Below are positions 53,433 to 64,000 of a DNA stretch of 64,000 bases, one piece after another. The stretch's first letter is position 1, and each line of letters starts with the position of its first letter. Location: assembly GCF_033568475.1 (NCBI RefSeq), contig NC_133122.1, forward strand, positions 137,895,402-137,959,401. Reading direction: 5' to 3'. A program made the translations under genes and the position numbers. Source of the DNA: Henckelia pumila. Lineage: Eukaryota; Streptophyta; Magnoliopsida; Lamiales; Gesneriaceae. The notes below the pieces were generated by a model. The model was not told the DNA's origin. It did no database searches and worked only from the letters and a program-made list of their open reading frames with translations.

Positions 53433-56238
53433 TGTGGGGACCCGGGTTGCTAATCTCATCTTAGGGCAATAAACGATTAATAACAATTAATCAAACAATA
53501 CATGAATAATAAACCAAGAGCTAAAAAAAAATTAGTTTTTTTTAAAACCATCACCTCGCTCGATCGGGCAAACTCAGCCGATCGAGCGAGCTAAAATTCT
53601 AAGCTCTCGGTCTGCAACACTTTTGGTCTCGCTCGATCGGTGAAAATCACCCGATCGAGCGAGCCCAAAAACTCACTTCTCTGCTTTGGAAATTCACAGG
53701 CCGCGCTCGATCCGCAAAAGTCACCCGATCGAGCGGTCTCCAAATTCTGGAAATTCTTCTGCAACTTAATGCTGTTAAACTTGGAATATAAAGACATCTA
53801 GTCTTATACAAGATACAAAATAATATACATGCATTGACAAATAAATCCTAACTCATAAATACATCAATTCATGAATATAAACTAGGATTTACCAAATAGA
53901 AACATGTACAAGATTCTTGGTCTTCTAACATGTTATATATACAATACATATCAGCTGCTTAAAACCCGAGTCACCACATGCTATCTCTCTTCTCAAGCTA
54001 TCCAAGCCAACTCTAGCTTGATCATGCCCCAACCTGATGCAATACACACATACAAACAAAGAAACAGCCGGATAACTCCGGTGAGAATAAATCTCAGTTT
54101 GAAAGACATGCATATACATCATTAACGCATATGGAATCTATATGCCATAAACTCTAAAATCATAAAATATGTTATAACATGTAGATCATAGAATCATCAT
54201 CTATTCTTAAATTCTTAAAGCATAACGATTCATCTACAACAATAGCACACATTCATATCTAGAATAGCGTATTACAACATGCTAGCATTTATAACTGCAT
54301 AATCTAAACCATAGAAAACTCTAGGTTAATGCATAAATGCAATGCATGTGCCAAGGAATAGGCTATCAAATCTGATACCAATAAGCTTAGTTCTTGGGAT
54401 CCCGAGGAATAAAATCTTTAAGGAACACCAACTCACCCAGTCGAGGTGAAGTTAAATACTTTATTTTCTCTGACTTTGGTGCAACTATAGTGAGTCTTCT
54501 GGCTCTGGAAGTAAGTCTACATTCCGTGCCACTCAACTACAATCCACCAAACGTCATATGCACTCTAGGCTTTTAACCCTCTGTGCTTATTAGGCTGGAG
54601 TTCAAGATGAATGCAACATAATCTGTATGCATTACTCAAATAAATACTGATAAACATATTGAACACATAAATAAATATTCATAGCAACAAAAGCAAGTAA
54701 ATCACATAAGAGCACTTAAACAACTAAGTATGTGATTTCAGGATAACTCGAAAACCACCACGTTCTCGAGTTGTTCTACCTGGCAAGAATAATGTCAACT
54801 CATACCTTTCATCGCGATTCAAATCTCTTGAATCTGTTGCCAATACTGATCATCTCAACGCTAGCCAAATCAGTAATACAATGCTGCTCATTTCAATCAG
54901 TGCTACTTGAAGGTATTCTTGATTCAACTTCAAACACTTCAAGTCATTCAAACTCGAAATCGTCAATTCAACTTCGATAATCTTCAATTCAAATCTGAAA
55001 TATATTATCACATATCTAAACATCAAGTTCCAATCCGAATCGATGATTCTTTAGAGCTTATTCGGTTCAAATCTTGCTAATACAATCGAAATTCAAACCG
55101 ACGTCGCAACTATTCGAGTCCAATAAATCTTTCGATTCAAATATCATTATATCTTCATTCTCAACATAATCTCATATTCAATTCATCCACAATAAGCTTA
55201 AAGATGAGCTCTAGACATTGAGAATGCATAACAATTCAAAATCTTGAACCGGCGGTGTAACGATACGATTTCGGTCTTTCCTTAAACATAACATCAATCT
55301 TACTACTCATCTCAACTCAGAAGCAATACCAATTCATCAACACAATTTCGAAATTATCAGCCCTAGAAAATCAGAATTATGAAAAATCTTTCAAAAATCG
55401 AAAACATGTTCAAACGACGATCTTTTCACGATCCGTCTTAGATATGCTATCGTCGTATATGCTAGAACATGTTTATACAATCAAATCTTGATTCTAACAA
55501 CAACTTAAAATTCAAACATGGTAGAACTTCATAAAACTTACGTCAAAACGTAGCACTCTAAGCTGTGATCACAAATATATGTTCAATCAAAAATTCTACC
55601 GGGTGGATCGAAAGTTATTGGAGCTTGAAGTGTCAAAAATAGCTTAACCATTCTCTTCCCTTTTCTCTCTCGTTTGGTTCTGTTTTTGGGCTGATAATCT
55701 GATCCCTTTTCATACAAAACACACGTATAAAGGGCCACTTGCAATGGAATTGCAGTTTGGTCCTCCAACTTTGGCCTACTTGCATTTAAGTCCCCAAACA
55801 AGCGATTTAATTCAATTTCAATCCTAAATAATTTAAGAATATTAGAATTTAATTCTAAACTCTAAAAATTCTCAAATTAAATATTCTCGGATTAAAATTA
55901 AATTATTTTGGACCTTATCGCATTTTAGTCCTTGAACTATTCAATATTTGCAAATTGGCCCTTGCTCGGATTTCATCCTCAAATTAAATCCTTGATATTT
56001 ATAATCTTGGAATTTACATATTAAATTCCATAAATATTAATTCAAATATTTTTAATCTTTTAATTTCAGAATTCCGGATATTAAAATCTTAAAATCCGAA
56101 AAATTCTCAAATTAAATATTTCTGACCCGAAATTGAAATCTCTAATTTTCATACATTCTTAAATTCATCTTTTCTCTCTTATTCAGAATTTAAATCTTAA
56201 ATCTCGTCATTAAGAACTTAATATTTTCGGGCCTTACA
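53433..56238 (-). repeat. Gypsy-4 5' LTR
   Basis: Pairs with 47019-49821. Hairpins at 53555-53590, 53628-53663 and 53704-53735 (see findings). Followed by the second GTAAC. Confidence 0.93.
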
Positions 56239-56243
56239 GTAAC

Positions 56244-56822
56244 TGTACCCAATCCCGACACCTGATGACCCTCATAGAGTCGGTAAACGAGTCAAAGTAC
56301 AGTACTAGCATATAGAGTCTCCATGATGTTTCAAGTAATAAGGACTAATGGTGTACAACCAAAACCGCGGACTTATCCACTCAATTAATAATGACCACTT
56401 GGAAAGTCCGAATAGGGTAATTCGATCATTCATCATATGAATATCCATTTGCATGCTTTGAACATCTCTATGTTCCATACCAATGAAACATGGTACTTGG
56501 CATCGCAAATGCTAGTCTCGAGCGATCCTTATCCTTATTTGCGGACGGCTCAATTGACTAGGAACTATTTAGAATATACAGTGACTATAAGATGTGTTTC
56601 ATGATAGTGACCTCTCTTTATTCACTATCTCATCTTACTTACACTATAGCATATTCAATGTCTTTATCAAAACAACAATAGTATATCACAATATAACATT
56701 ATGAAGAAAGATAAAGAAAATGCCATTAATGAATGTAAATTATATTAAACAAAGATTGTTTACAATAAGAGACTCTCAAAACCCTTAGCCACAACTTGGC
56801 TAGCGGGGCATCAACTCTTTCA
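56244..56822 (-). repeat. Copia-2 3' LTR, right part
   Basis: Resumes the LTR broken at 47018 and ends CTCTTTCA next to the polypurine tract AGTGGGAGAT (56823-56832, minus strand). Confidence 0.88.
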
Positions 56823-56907
56823 ATCTCCCACTTGCCCTATAGCCAACTAGTCATACTACGTAGTCCCATTGCTTCGCGATGTTTGTCAAACAATGGTCCT
56901 GGCAAGG

Positions 56908-57989
56908 GCTTAGTAAGTGGATCAACGATATTGTCTGCAGACAGTGATGTCTCCTCCTTCCACGATCTCCCAGATGATGTGGTATTTTCTCAGTATGTGT
57001 TTGGATCTTTGATGAGACCTTGGTTCCTTTGCCTGAGCAACGGCACCAGTGTTGTCACAGTACACCGGGACTGGACCAACAGCTTCAGGAATTACGCCCA
57101 ACTCTAGGACGAAATTTCTCATCCAAACGGCCTCTTTAGCAGCAGCTGATGCTGCAATGTATTCTGCCTCAGTGGTGGAATCCGCTGTGGTGTCCTGCTT
57201 GGAAATCTTCCAAGAGACAGCACCGCCATTGAGCATTAATACAAATCCAGAGGTTGACTTCGAGTCATCCACGTCACTTTGGAAGCTAGAGTCGGTATAG
57301 CCTTCCAATTTCGATTCTCTTCCTCCATAAACCATGAATATATTCTTAGTCCTTCTCAAGTACTTTAGAATATCCTTCACAGCGTTCCAATGCATTTGAC
57401 CGGGATTGGCTTGATATCTGCTCTTGACACTCAGAGCAAAGGCTACATCCGGTCTGTTAGATATCATCCCATACATGATACTACCTATGGCTGATGCATA
57501 TGGTATGTGTGTCATTTTCTCTATCTCTTTGTCAGTCTTGGGAGACATAGACTTGGATAGAGAAACTCCATGACACATAGGTAGATGTCCTCTCTTGGAC
57601 TTATCCATAGAAAACCTTTTCAATATGGTGTTGATGTAGGTTGCTTGAGTGAGTCATATCATTCTCTTAGATCTATCTCTATAGATAAGTATTCCTAGAA
57701 TATAGGACGCCTCACCCAAATCCTTCATCGAGAATCTACCTGATAACCATATCTTTGTTGACTGCAACATCCCTACATCATTCCCAATGAGTAGGATATC
57801 ATCAACATAAAGTACTAAGAATGTCACAGCATCCTTAACTACTTTCTTGTACACGCATGGTTCCTCCGGCTTCTTGATAAAACCAAAATCTTTTATTGTT
57901 TCATCAAATTTCTGGTTCCAACTTCTTGATTCCTGTTTGAGACCATAAATTGATCTCTGAAGCTTGCATACCTTATGCTCGCTTCCCAT
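56908..57989 (-). pseudogene. Copia-2 RT C-terminus and RNase H, broken
   Basis: 57654-57989 encodes the RT core with S-I-Y-G-L-K-Q and Y-V-D-D-I-L-L-I-G. A stop follows in R-M-I-*, where copia-1 has R-M-L-G-L. 56922-57623 holds the rest of RT and RNase H (G-Y-T-D-S-S-F, T-T-E-A-E-Y-I-A, Y-C-D-N-T-G-A-V). A 14-bp deletion near 56939, relative to copia-1 (2217-2231), shifts the frame before the usual A-D-P-L-T-K end. Confidence 0.9.
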
Positions 57990-59405
57990 GGATGTGAATC
58001 CCTTGGGCTAAATCATATAGATTTCTTCCTTAATGTTTCCATTAAGAAATGCAGTCTTCACATCCATTTGTCATATCTCATAGTCATACCAAGCTGCTAT
58101 GGCAATAAGGATTCTTATGGACTTGAACATTGCGACTGGTGAAAAGGTTTCATCATAGTCAACTCCTTGTCTTTGAGTATAACCTTTTACTACCAATCGT
58201 GTCTTGTAGGTCAGTACCTTACCATCAGGCCCAAGTTGTCTCTTGTAGATCCATTTACACCCTATTGGAACAATTCCATCGGGAGGATCTACTAAAGACC
58301 GAACTTGGTTTGTATGCATCGAGTCTATTTCCGACTGCATAGCTTCAAGCCATAAATTCGAATCCGCATCAAAAATTGCTTCCTTGAAGTTTCTTGGATC
58401 ACATCCAATGTCGGGTTCATTTTGATCCCCTTCAAGAAGTAGACCATATCGAATAGGAGGTCTAGAAGTCCTCTCGGATCTTCTAGAAAGAGGCGTGTCG
58501 TTTAATGGTTCCTGAGGTGTGGAATCGTTATTTTGTATCTCGGGTTCTTCTCGAATCTCTTCGAGTTCCATCATCTTGCCTTTCTTATCAAGTAAGAAAT
58601 CCTTCTCCATGAAGGTGGCATTCCTCGAAACAAACACTTTTGTTTCAGTAGGATGATAGAAATAATATCCGATTGAATTTTTCGGATACCCTACAAAATA
58701 ACATAAGGTGGATCGACTATCCAACTTATCTCCCACTGTCCGCTTCACGTAAGAAGGACATCCCCAAATCCTTAAGTACGAATACTTAGGAGCTTTGCCA
58801 TTCCATAACTCGTATGTAGTTTTATCCACTACTTTAGTGTGAACATTGTTCAACAACAATACCGCCGTTTCAAGCGCATAGCCCCAAAACAAAGGTGGGA
58901 GCTCAGTGAAGCTCATCATGGATCGAACCATGTCTAACAAAGTTCGATTGCAACGCTCCGAAACACCATTAAGCTGAGGTGTCATAGGAGGAGTCCACTG
59001 AGAGAGAATCTCATTCTCTTTTAGATAGTCCAAAAACTCGATACTTAAATATTCTCCACCTCGATCCGATCGAAGTGCTTTAATACTTTTACCTAGTTTA
59101 TTTTCTACTTCAGCCTTGAATTCTTTGAACTTTTCAAATGATTCAGACTTATATTTCGTCAAATATAAATATCCATACATAGAATAATCATCAGTAAAGG
59201 TAATGAAGTAGGTGTGACCAAATTTAGTACCAATACTAAATGGACCGCAAACATCTGTATGGATAAAATCCAACAGATTTGGACTACGCTCAGGTTTTCC
59301 TTTGAAAGGAGATTTAGTCATTTTTCCTTTTAGGCAAGACTCACAAATAGGTAGAGAGTTAATATCAGACATATCAAACATGCCCTCTCCCACTAGCTTG
59401 TTCAT
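57990..59405 (-). pseudogene. Copia-2 integrase and RT N-terminus, broken
   Basis: The frame at 58071-59405 (444 codons) has the GAG_pre-integrase C-E-S-C-L-K-G-K motif and integrase with catalytic residues in H-T-D-V-C-G-P-F, R-S-D-R-G-G-E-Y and N-G-V-S-E-R, then the RT start. It ends at a TGA where copia-1 has Trp in E-I-W-Q-M-D-V-K (G-to-A). A further TAG lies near 58009 in the M-x-Q-P-E-G-F region. Otherwise the integrase core is intact. Confidence 0.92.
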
Positions 59406-59866
59406 CCTCCTTGAGAAAATATGACCTAGCCTAGCATGCCAAAGGTTTGCCGGGTTTTGACTATCATTTTTCCTTTTATTTGTTGTTACAGGTTTATCAA
59501 CATAATTAATTGGAACGTCTTTTAATTTTAAGTTATATAGATCGTTTTTAAATTGTCCATTTCAAATCAAACATTCATTCTTGTAAATATTGCAAATCTC
59601 ATTCGCAAAATTGCAAGAAAAATCTTCTCTATCAAGAATAGAAATAGAAATAATGTTTTAATGAAATCTTGGCACAAATAAAAAACTTCTCTCTCAAAAT
59701 ATAGCTTAAAATTGTTTTGCAAAATCAAACAAATGTTTCCCATAGCTTTGGATTCAACTCTGGAATCATTCCCGAGCCTTAACTGGGTCTCACCCATCCT
59801 TAGCCCATTACTACTTGTCATCATCTGCAACTCATTGCAAATGTGAGATCTACATCTGGTATCCAA
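59406..59866 (-). pseudogene. Copia-2 protease and pre-integrase region, decayed
   Basis: The minus strand at 59866 reads L-D-T-R-C-R-S-H-I-C-N-E-L-Q, the copia protease active site with D-T-G changed to D-T-R, followed by L-R-L-G-N-D-S-R-V. The region down to 59406 has several stops before pre-integrase. Confidence 0.75.
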
Positions 59867-60300
59867 TACCCAAGAAGTATTATTAAGTGAAACATTTATT
59901 TCATTATAACATATATCCTTAGCAGTTCGTAACTACTCGATATATATATTCTTTGCAGTTGCGCTTCTAGTAACCGGGTTTCTTGCAGTGATGGCAAACT
60001 TATTTAGACTTGTCCATCTTTTCATGTAACATTTTGCCTTGAGATCATGGTCCTAACATTTCTCTAGTTCGGCCAACCTTTCCAAAGTTACATCAGCCGA
60101 GGCTGTTTTCGGAGGAGCCTTTTCTAACACGTAGAAAATCTTCTCCGAACTCAGGACAATCTTTTAACTTACGGAACCATTCCGTATAGTTTGCGCCAGT
60201 CAGTTTGTTTTGTTCGAGAATTGAGACATGTGGATTACGAAGATTCATCATAATGATATACTGAGATGAAAGCAGATAATTATCGGTGATTGCTTAATTA
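59867..60300 (-). pseudogene. Copia-2 gag remnant with damaged zinc knuckle
   Basis: At 59955-59996 the minus strand encodes C-H-H-C-K-K-P-G-Y-*-K-R-N-C. This is a CCHC zinc knuckle in which the His is Tyr and an in-frame stop has arisen; both fit single transitions. Remaining gag cannot be read continuously. Confidence 0.7.
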
Positions 60301-61886
60301 ATTTACTAAGACATAAAATATGGCGAGATTTGATTTTATGAATTTCACTCCCACTATTTTAACGATTTCACTACCCTCTAGTGAAAACGAGAAACTATTT
60401 TCTTTAGTGGGAACATGGAGTCCAATTGACAAATCATAGTCCCGAATAATATCAGCCAACCATAATTTTCAAAAGGTAGAGCCCAATTGCTTCCAAAGCA
60501 ATCCCCATGTTTTTACCTCATGTCCAATAAGAGCCCAATAATATGACGCCGTTTATTGTGACATGTCAAGATGACCCATCAATATTAAGTTGTGATGGAC
60601 GGTCGCCATGTGGATCCCCAATAATATGAGCCAATCCCATGGGAGTTCCACCCAACTTACAACATGTGTCGATCCAATGTACAGCTTTCCGACGAACGAG
60701 CTCCCCCAATAATATGAGCCGGACCATGCCTACGGGTAGAATCTCATACATTGATCGTTGATGGAAGGTAGGAACATTTAAACAATATTTAAATTCTCTT
60801 TTGTTTATCTTGATATCAATTTTAAATCATATTTAAAATGAGGGATTTTTAATTTTGAAAAATTGTCTCATCTTATCATATTTGTATGCTTGAGGGATTC
60901 ATGCAATTTAGTCTAAACATGCATAAAATAATAATATCATATATTATATTTAGGATGATCGACCCCAAAACTAATCAACCCGTGGTTGCCAATCACGAGT
61001 CTAACTCCAATCCTAGGTGATATGCAAGTATGCAATGCAATCCTATTACATTGAGCTTCCAAATTACATTTCTTCGGTCTTTATTGTCTGCTAGGCCCAC
61101 CTTTGTCTTCAAATCTTTATCTCCCACTAAGTCTAATAAATTTACAATAAATTTCGATGACAAGTAGGGGATACATATTTAAGGGTGGGAACGGACCATA
61201 AACCAGGCCCATTTTTATTACAAATGACAAATCAAATTGGGCCATAAACCAAGCCCATTAATAAAAACCCAACAACAATAACAAAAACCAAATGTAAATT
61301 TCCTAACATACACCTACAAAAATGGTCATGGCAATCGATCATCCTTTATCCAATATTTAATTCAATAATTAAATCATTGGATAACATGCAATGGCAACAT
61401 TATTAAAAGATAAAATCAAATTTTATCTAATATATACATAAGATCATATCTTATCATCAATTGTACCAAAATAATTAATTTTATAAAATTTAATTTAACG
61501 GAAAAAATTTATAAATTTTCCAAAAATTCAAATTTATCCAAAAATCAATTTTAAAAATTTCGAACTCAAACAATTTGACCCGATGCCTCGTGGACCAATC
61601 AAAAACAATTTTCGATCGGACCAAAAACTAAAATTTCAAAAATTAAAAATTCTAATTAAAAAATCAAATTTTAATTTTCCGGGCTGCCGGGACGTTCCCG
61701 GGCAGCCCCGCCTCCACGTGGGACAAGACTGCCCATGTGGAGCTGGGCAGCTCATCGCTGCCACGGGCAGGCCCGTGTTGCCCTTCAAAAAAAATTTTAA
61801 TTTAAAATTTTGTTTTGTTTCAAAAACCGAGGCTAAAAATTTTGTACAATCCATTAATTTTAATCGTCTGATCTGAGAGCAACCTG
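60301..61886 (-). other. Copia-2 decayed gag/leader region
   Basis: No frame. Four copies of CCCAATAATATGA-like sequence occur at 60440-60720. A GC-rich block of four hairpins lies at 61681-61777 within otherwise AT-rich sequence, about 110-200 bp from the primer-binding site in the presumed 5' leader. Confidence 0.6.
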
Positions 61887-61898
61887 GCTCTGATACCA
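61887..61898 (-). other. Primer-binding site of copia-2 (initiator Met tRNA)
   Basis: The minus strand reads TGGTATCAGAGC next to the 5' LTR. Confidence 0.92.
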
Positions 61899-61901
61899 CC
61901 A

Positions 61902-63624
61902 TTGGAACACGTTTTCAGATCATAGATCTGATACCCGGTGTTACGGAAGTTTAAAAAACTTTTATATGGAACGATTCCATATCATGTGTATCAAATCATA
62001 ACGATTAGATTATGCAAGTAAAATAATAATAACAATTAATATTTTACCTCTTCAAGATATGGCTTGATTATGGACTCCAACAGATTAAATCTGCTCTTGT
62101 TGTAAATCCCAGAAACTGATGACTTGCTCGATCAATCTCCGGAATTAGGTCCACGAACAAAAAACTAAAACCCTCTGATTGATTGCACTAGAAATCAATC
62201 AGATGTTTATCGAAGAGATTAAACAGATTTGATCTGTCAATTCAGAATTTAATTTTTCATAAAAATCACAGACTGAATTCTCTCAAAAGGGAGAGTGGAT
62301 TTTCAAAAAATCAAGCTTGGAATAACTTGTGTGATTTTCGAAAATTGCATATCATGTATTTATAATTTCTAGACTGGATTAAGTTATATGTCTATTAGGA
62401 CACTAACTCCTTAGGGCCTATAATCCATAACTTAAGCCCAACAAGCTAAGCCTGTTATTATAGAAATTAATATTAAATTCATCATGACTCCGATTGATAA
62501 ACTGATTTCACCAATGTGCACAGGAACCATTTCTGCATTTTTTAAAGTCAAGATAATTTTTCTGAATCCGAACTCAGTGATTTCCAAAATTTTCCATCCC
62601 TATGTCATTTTAGGAAATTCCACTCCCTTTAATTAAGAAGTCCAACTTCTCTTTCATTAAATTTAACTTTTTAAATTTAACTATCTCAACGGGGATTAGT
62701 AATCCATTACTTGTGTAGCCCTCAATGGTTCAGGGATACAGCTAGCCGTGGGCTCACAACTCCTTGTGACTCGGAACAACAATTTCCGACTTACCCATCG
62801 AATCATGGTAAGAGCGCCTAGCAACATCGCCCCATGATTCCCTAGGTATCACTGATAGTGACTGCAAGAATCAGTAGGTTTTGGTTAGCGTACAGTACGG
62901 TCCCTTCATCCAAATATCCCGATCGAATCAACAACCATTGGTACATCGAGAGTCGTTCGAGATTCGATAACTATGCAATGCATCTTGAAGATCAAATAGT
63001 AACATCCCATGTGCTACTAGGAAACCAAGTAACCTAAATCACATCGAGTACTCTGGCCAGAGATTTTTCACACTAATATCTCCTCAGATCGCATAGGATA
63101 TCCACACTCGCAAGCGTGTGGTGAATCCTTGACAACAAAGCATCGACTCCTATATGTGTCGTAACTGTACCCAATCCCGACACCTGATGACCCTCAAAGA
63201 GTCGGTAAACGAGTCAAAGTACAGTACTAGCATATAGAGTCTCCATGATGTTTCAAGTAATAAGGACTAATGGTGTACAACCAAAACTGCGGACTTATCC
63301 ACTCAATTAATAATAACAACTTGGAAAGTTCGAATAGGGTAGTTCGATCATTCATCATATGAATATCCATTTTCATGCTTTGAATATCTCTATGTTCCAT
63401 ACCAATGAAACATGGTACTTGGCATCGCAAATGCTAGTCTCGATCTCGAGCGATCCTTATCCTTATTTGCGGACGACTCAATTGACTAGGAACTGTTTAG
63501 AATATACAGTGACTATAAGATGTGTTTCATGATAGTGACCTCTCTTTATTCACTATCTCATCTTACTTACACTATAGTATATTCAAGGTCTTTATCAAAA
63601 CAACAATAGTATATCATAATATAA
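61902..63624 (-). repeat. Copia-2 5' LTR, interrupted at its far end
   Basis: Matches 45754-47018 plus 56244 onward. The first bases read ATTGGAACACG where the other LTR has TGTTGGAACACG, so the terminus is mutated. It is cut at ATATAA (63624) by the copia-1 LTR; about 110 bp of this LTR should continue beyond the window. Confidence 0.88.
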
Positions 63625-64000
63625 TGTTGGAAAACTGGCATTCAGATCAATCACGATTGATACCCGGTGCAGCGGAAGTTTAAAATTTTTAGTATGGAAC
63701 AATTCCATAGTGTGGGTATCAACCGTTTAACGATTAAATTATAAGTGTGTGTAAAATTAAATAACAATTATTAAATTTTACCTTCAATCTCGAAGCGAGA
63801 TTATTGGACTCCAACAGATTTCTCTGCTCTTGTTGTCTCTCCCAGGAACTGATGAACTTCTTCAATCAGGTCCACGAATAGAGGTTTAATCCCTCTGATA
63901 GATTGCACTAGAAAATCTATCAGAAGTTTTCTACGAAGAGAATAAACGAATTTGATTCGCTATTCCAGACTGCAATTCAAAATCACAGACCGGAGATTCT
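63625..64000 (-). repeat. Start of a copia-1 LTR at the right window edge
   Basis: Identical to 234-609 except for a change in the last six bases (GGAATT versus GGAGAT). The element continues outside the window. Confidence 0.9.

Larger units (their letters stand above)
47019..56238 (-). mobile_element. Gypsy-4, large non-coding LTR element (LARD-like)
   Basis: A 9.2-kb element with LTRs of 2,803 and 2,806 bp and a perfect 5-bp target-site duplication GTAAC (47014-47018, 56239-56243). Polypurine tract at 49822, iMet primer site at 53416-53427, so it is in minus orientation. The 3.6-kb interior has no frame over about 85 codons and no recognisable gag or pol. LTRs differ by about 2% by eye. 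Size and structure match large retrotransposon derivatives that move using other elements' proteins. Confidence 0.9.
45754..63624 (-). mobile_element. Copia-2 element split by gypsy-4
   Basis: Minus orientation: 3' LTR (45754-47018 plus 56244-56822), pol (about 56910-59866), decayed gag and leader (59867-61886), primer site, 5' LTR (61902-63624, cut by copia-1). It interrupts gypsy-3B after GCATTACA. It is a diverged relative of copia-1. At least three nonsense codons and one 14-bp deletion disable pol. Confidence 0.88.

Overview
This window is a repeat-dense block of a flowering-plant (probably eudicot) nuclear genome. I see no complete, functional host gene and no bacterial or organellar features. 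Nearly everything is LTR retrotransposon of the Ty1/copia and Ty3/gypsy superfamilies plus one large CACTA DNA transposon, nested several levels deep. Names such as 'copia-1' or 'gypsy-4' are local labels for this window.

Layout. 1-233: edge fragments of copia LTRs. 234-4138: copia-1 (minus strand) with its 3' LTR and the intact 3' part of pol, running into a 100-N assembly gap (4139-4238). 4239-5934: a second copia-1 LTR, inserted in gypsy-3A. 5935-12291: gypsy-3A (minus strand), with a decayed, largely non-coding interior. 12292-13955: a truncated plus-strand Tork-like copia with a gag gene. 13961-24561: a complete but disabled Tat-lineage gypsy element (minus strand, TSD TACTC). It carries gag, protease, RT, two RNases H, integrase, two 3' repeat arrays and a plus-strand antisense gene (aORF) with its own TATA box and introns. 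24562-26469: relic exons on the minus strand, including a 77-bp GARP/G2-like exon. 26470-40661: a CACTA element holding three exons of a type IIB Ca2+-ATPase, itself split by a young Athila-type gypsy element (29459-38552, TSD AGTAG) that has gag-protease and a 'plant transposon protein' ORF but no RT or integrase. 40662-43003: a decayed minus-strand Tork-like copia into whose LTR the CACTA inserted. 43004-45753: gypsy-3B. 45754-63624: copia-2 (minus strand), whose 3' LTR is split by gypsy-4 (47019-56238, TSD GTAAC). Gypsy-4 has 2.8-kb LTRs and a non-coding interior, like a LARD. 63625-64000: start of another copia-1 LTR.

How the parts relate. The elements are parasites of one another. Target-site duplications and interrupted LTRs give a relative order: gypsy-3B after the 40.9-43.0 kb copia, copia-2 after gypsy-3B, gypsy-4 after copia-2, Athila after the CACTA, and Tat after the truncated Tork copia. 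LTR divergence judged by eye is about 1% for Athila, about 2% for gypsy-4 and about 3-4% for Tat. Many breaks in the coding regions are C-to-T or G-to-A nonsense changes, as expected for methylated repeats. Several elements (Athila, gypsy-3, gypsy-4) seem to have moved while lacking their own polymerase, so they must have depended on autonomous relatives.

The most unusual content is the CACTA-captured Ca2+-ATPase segment with phase-correct introns, the mosaic of unrelated exons next to it, the antisense gene of the Tat element, the repeated perfect U5 hairpins shared by gypsy-3 and gypsy-4, and a near-identical 588-bp match between the two ends of the window. All similarity statements come from reading the sequence and knowledge of the families; no database search was run.
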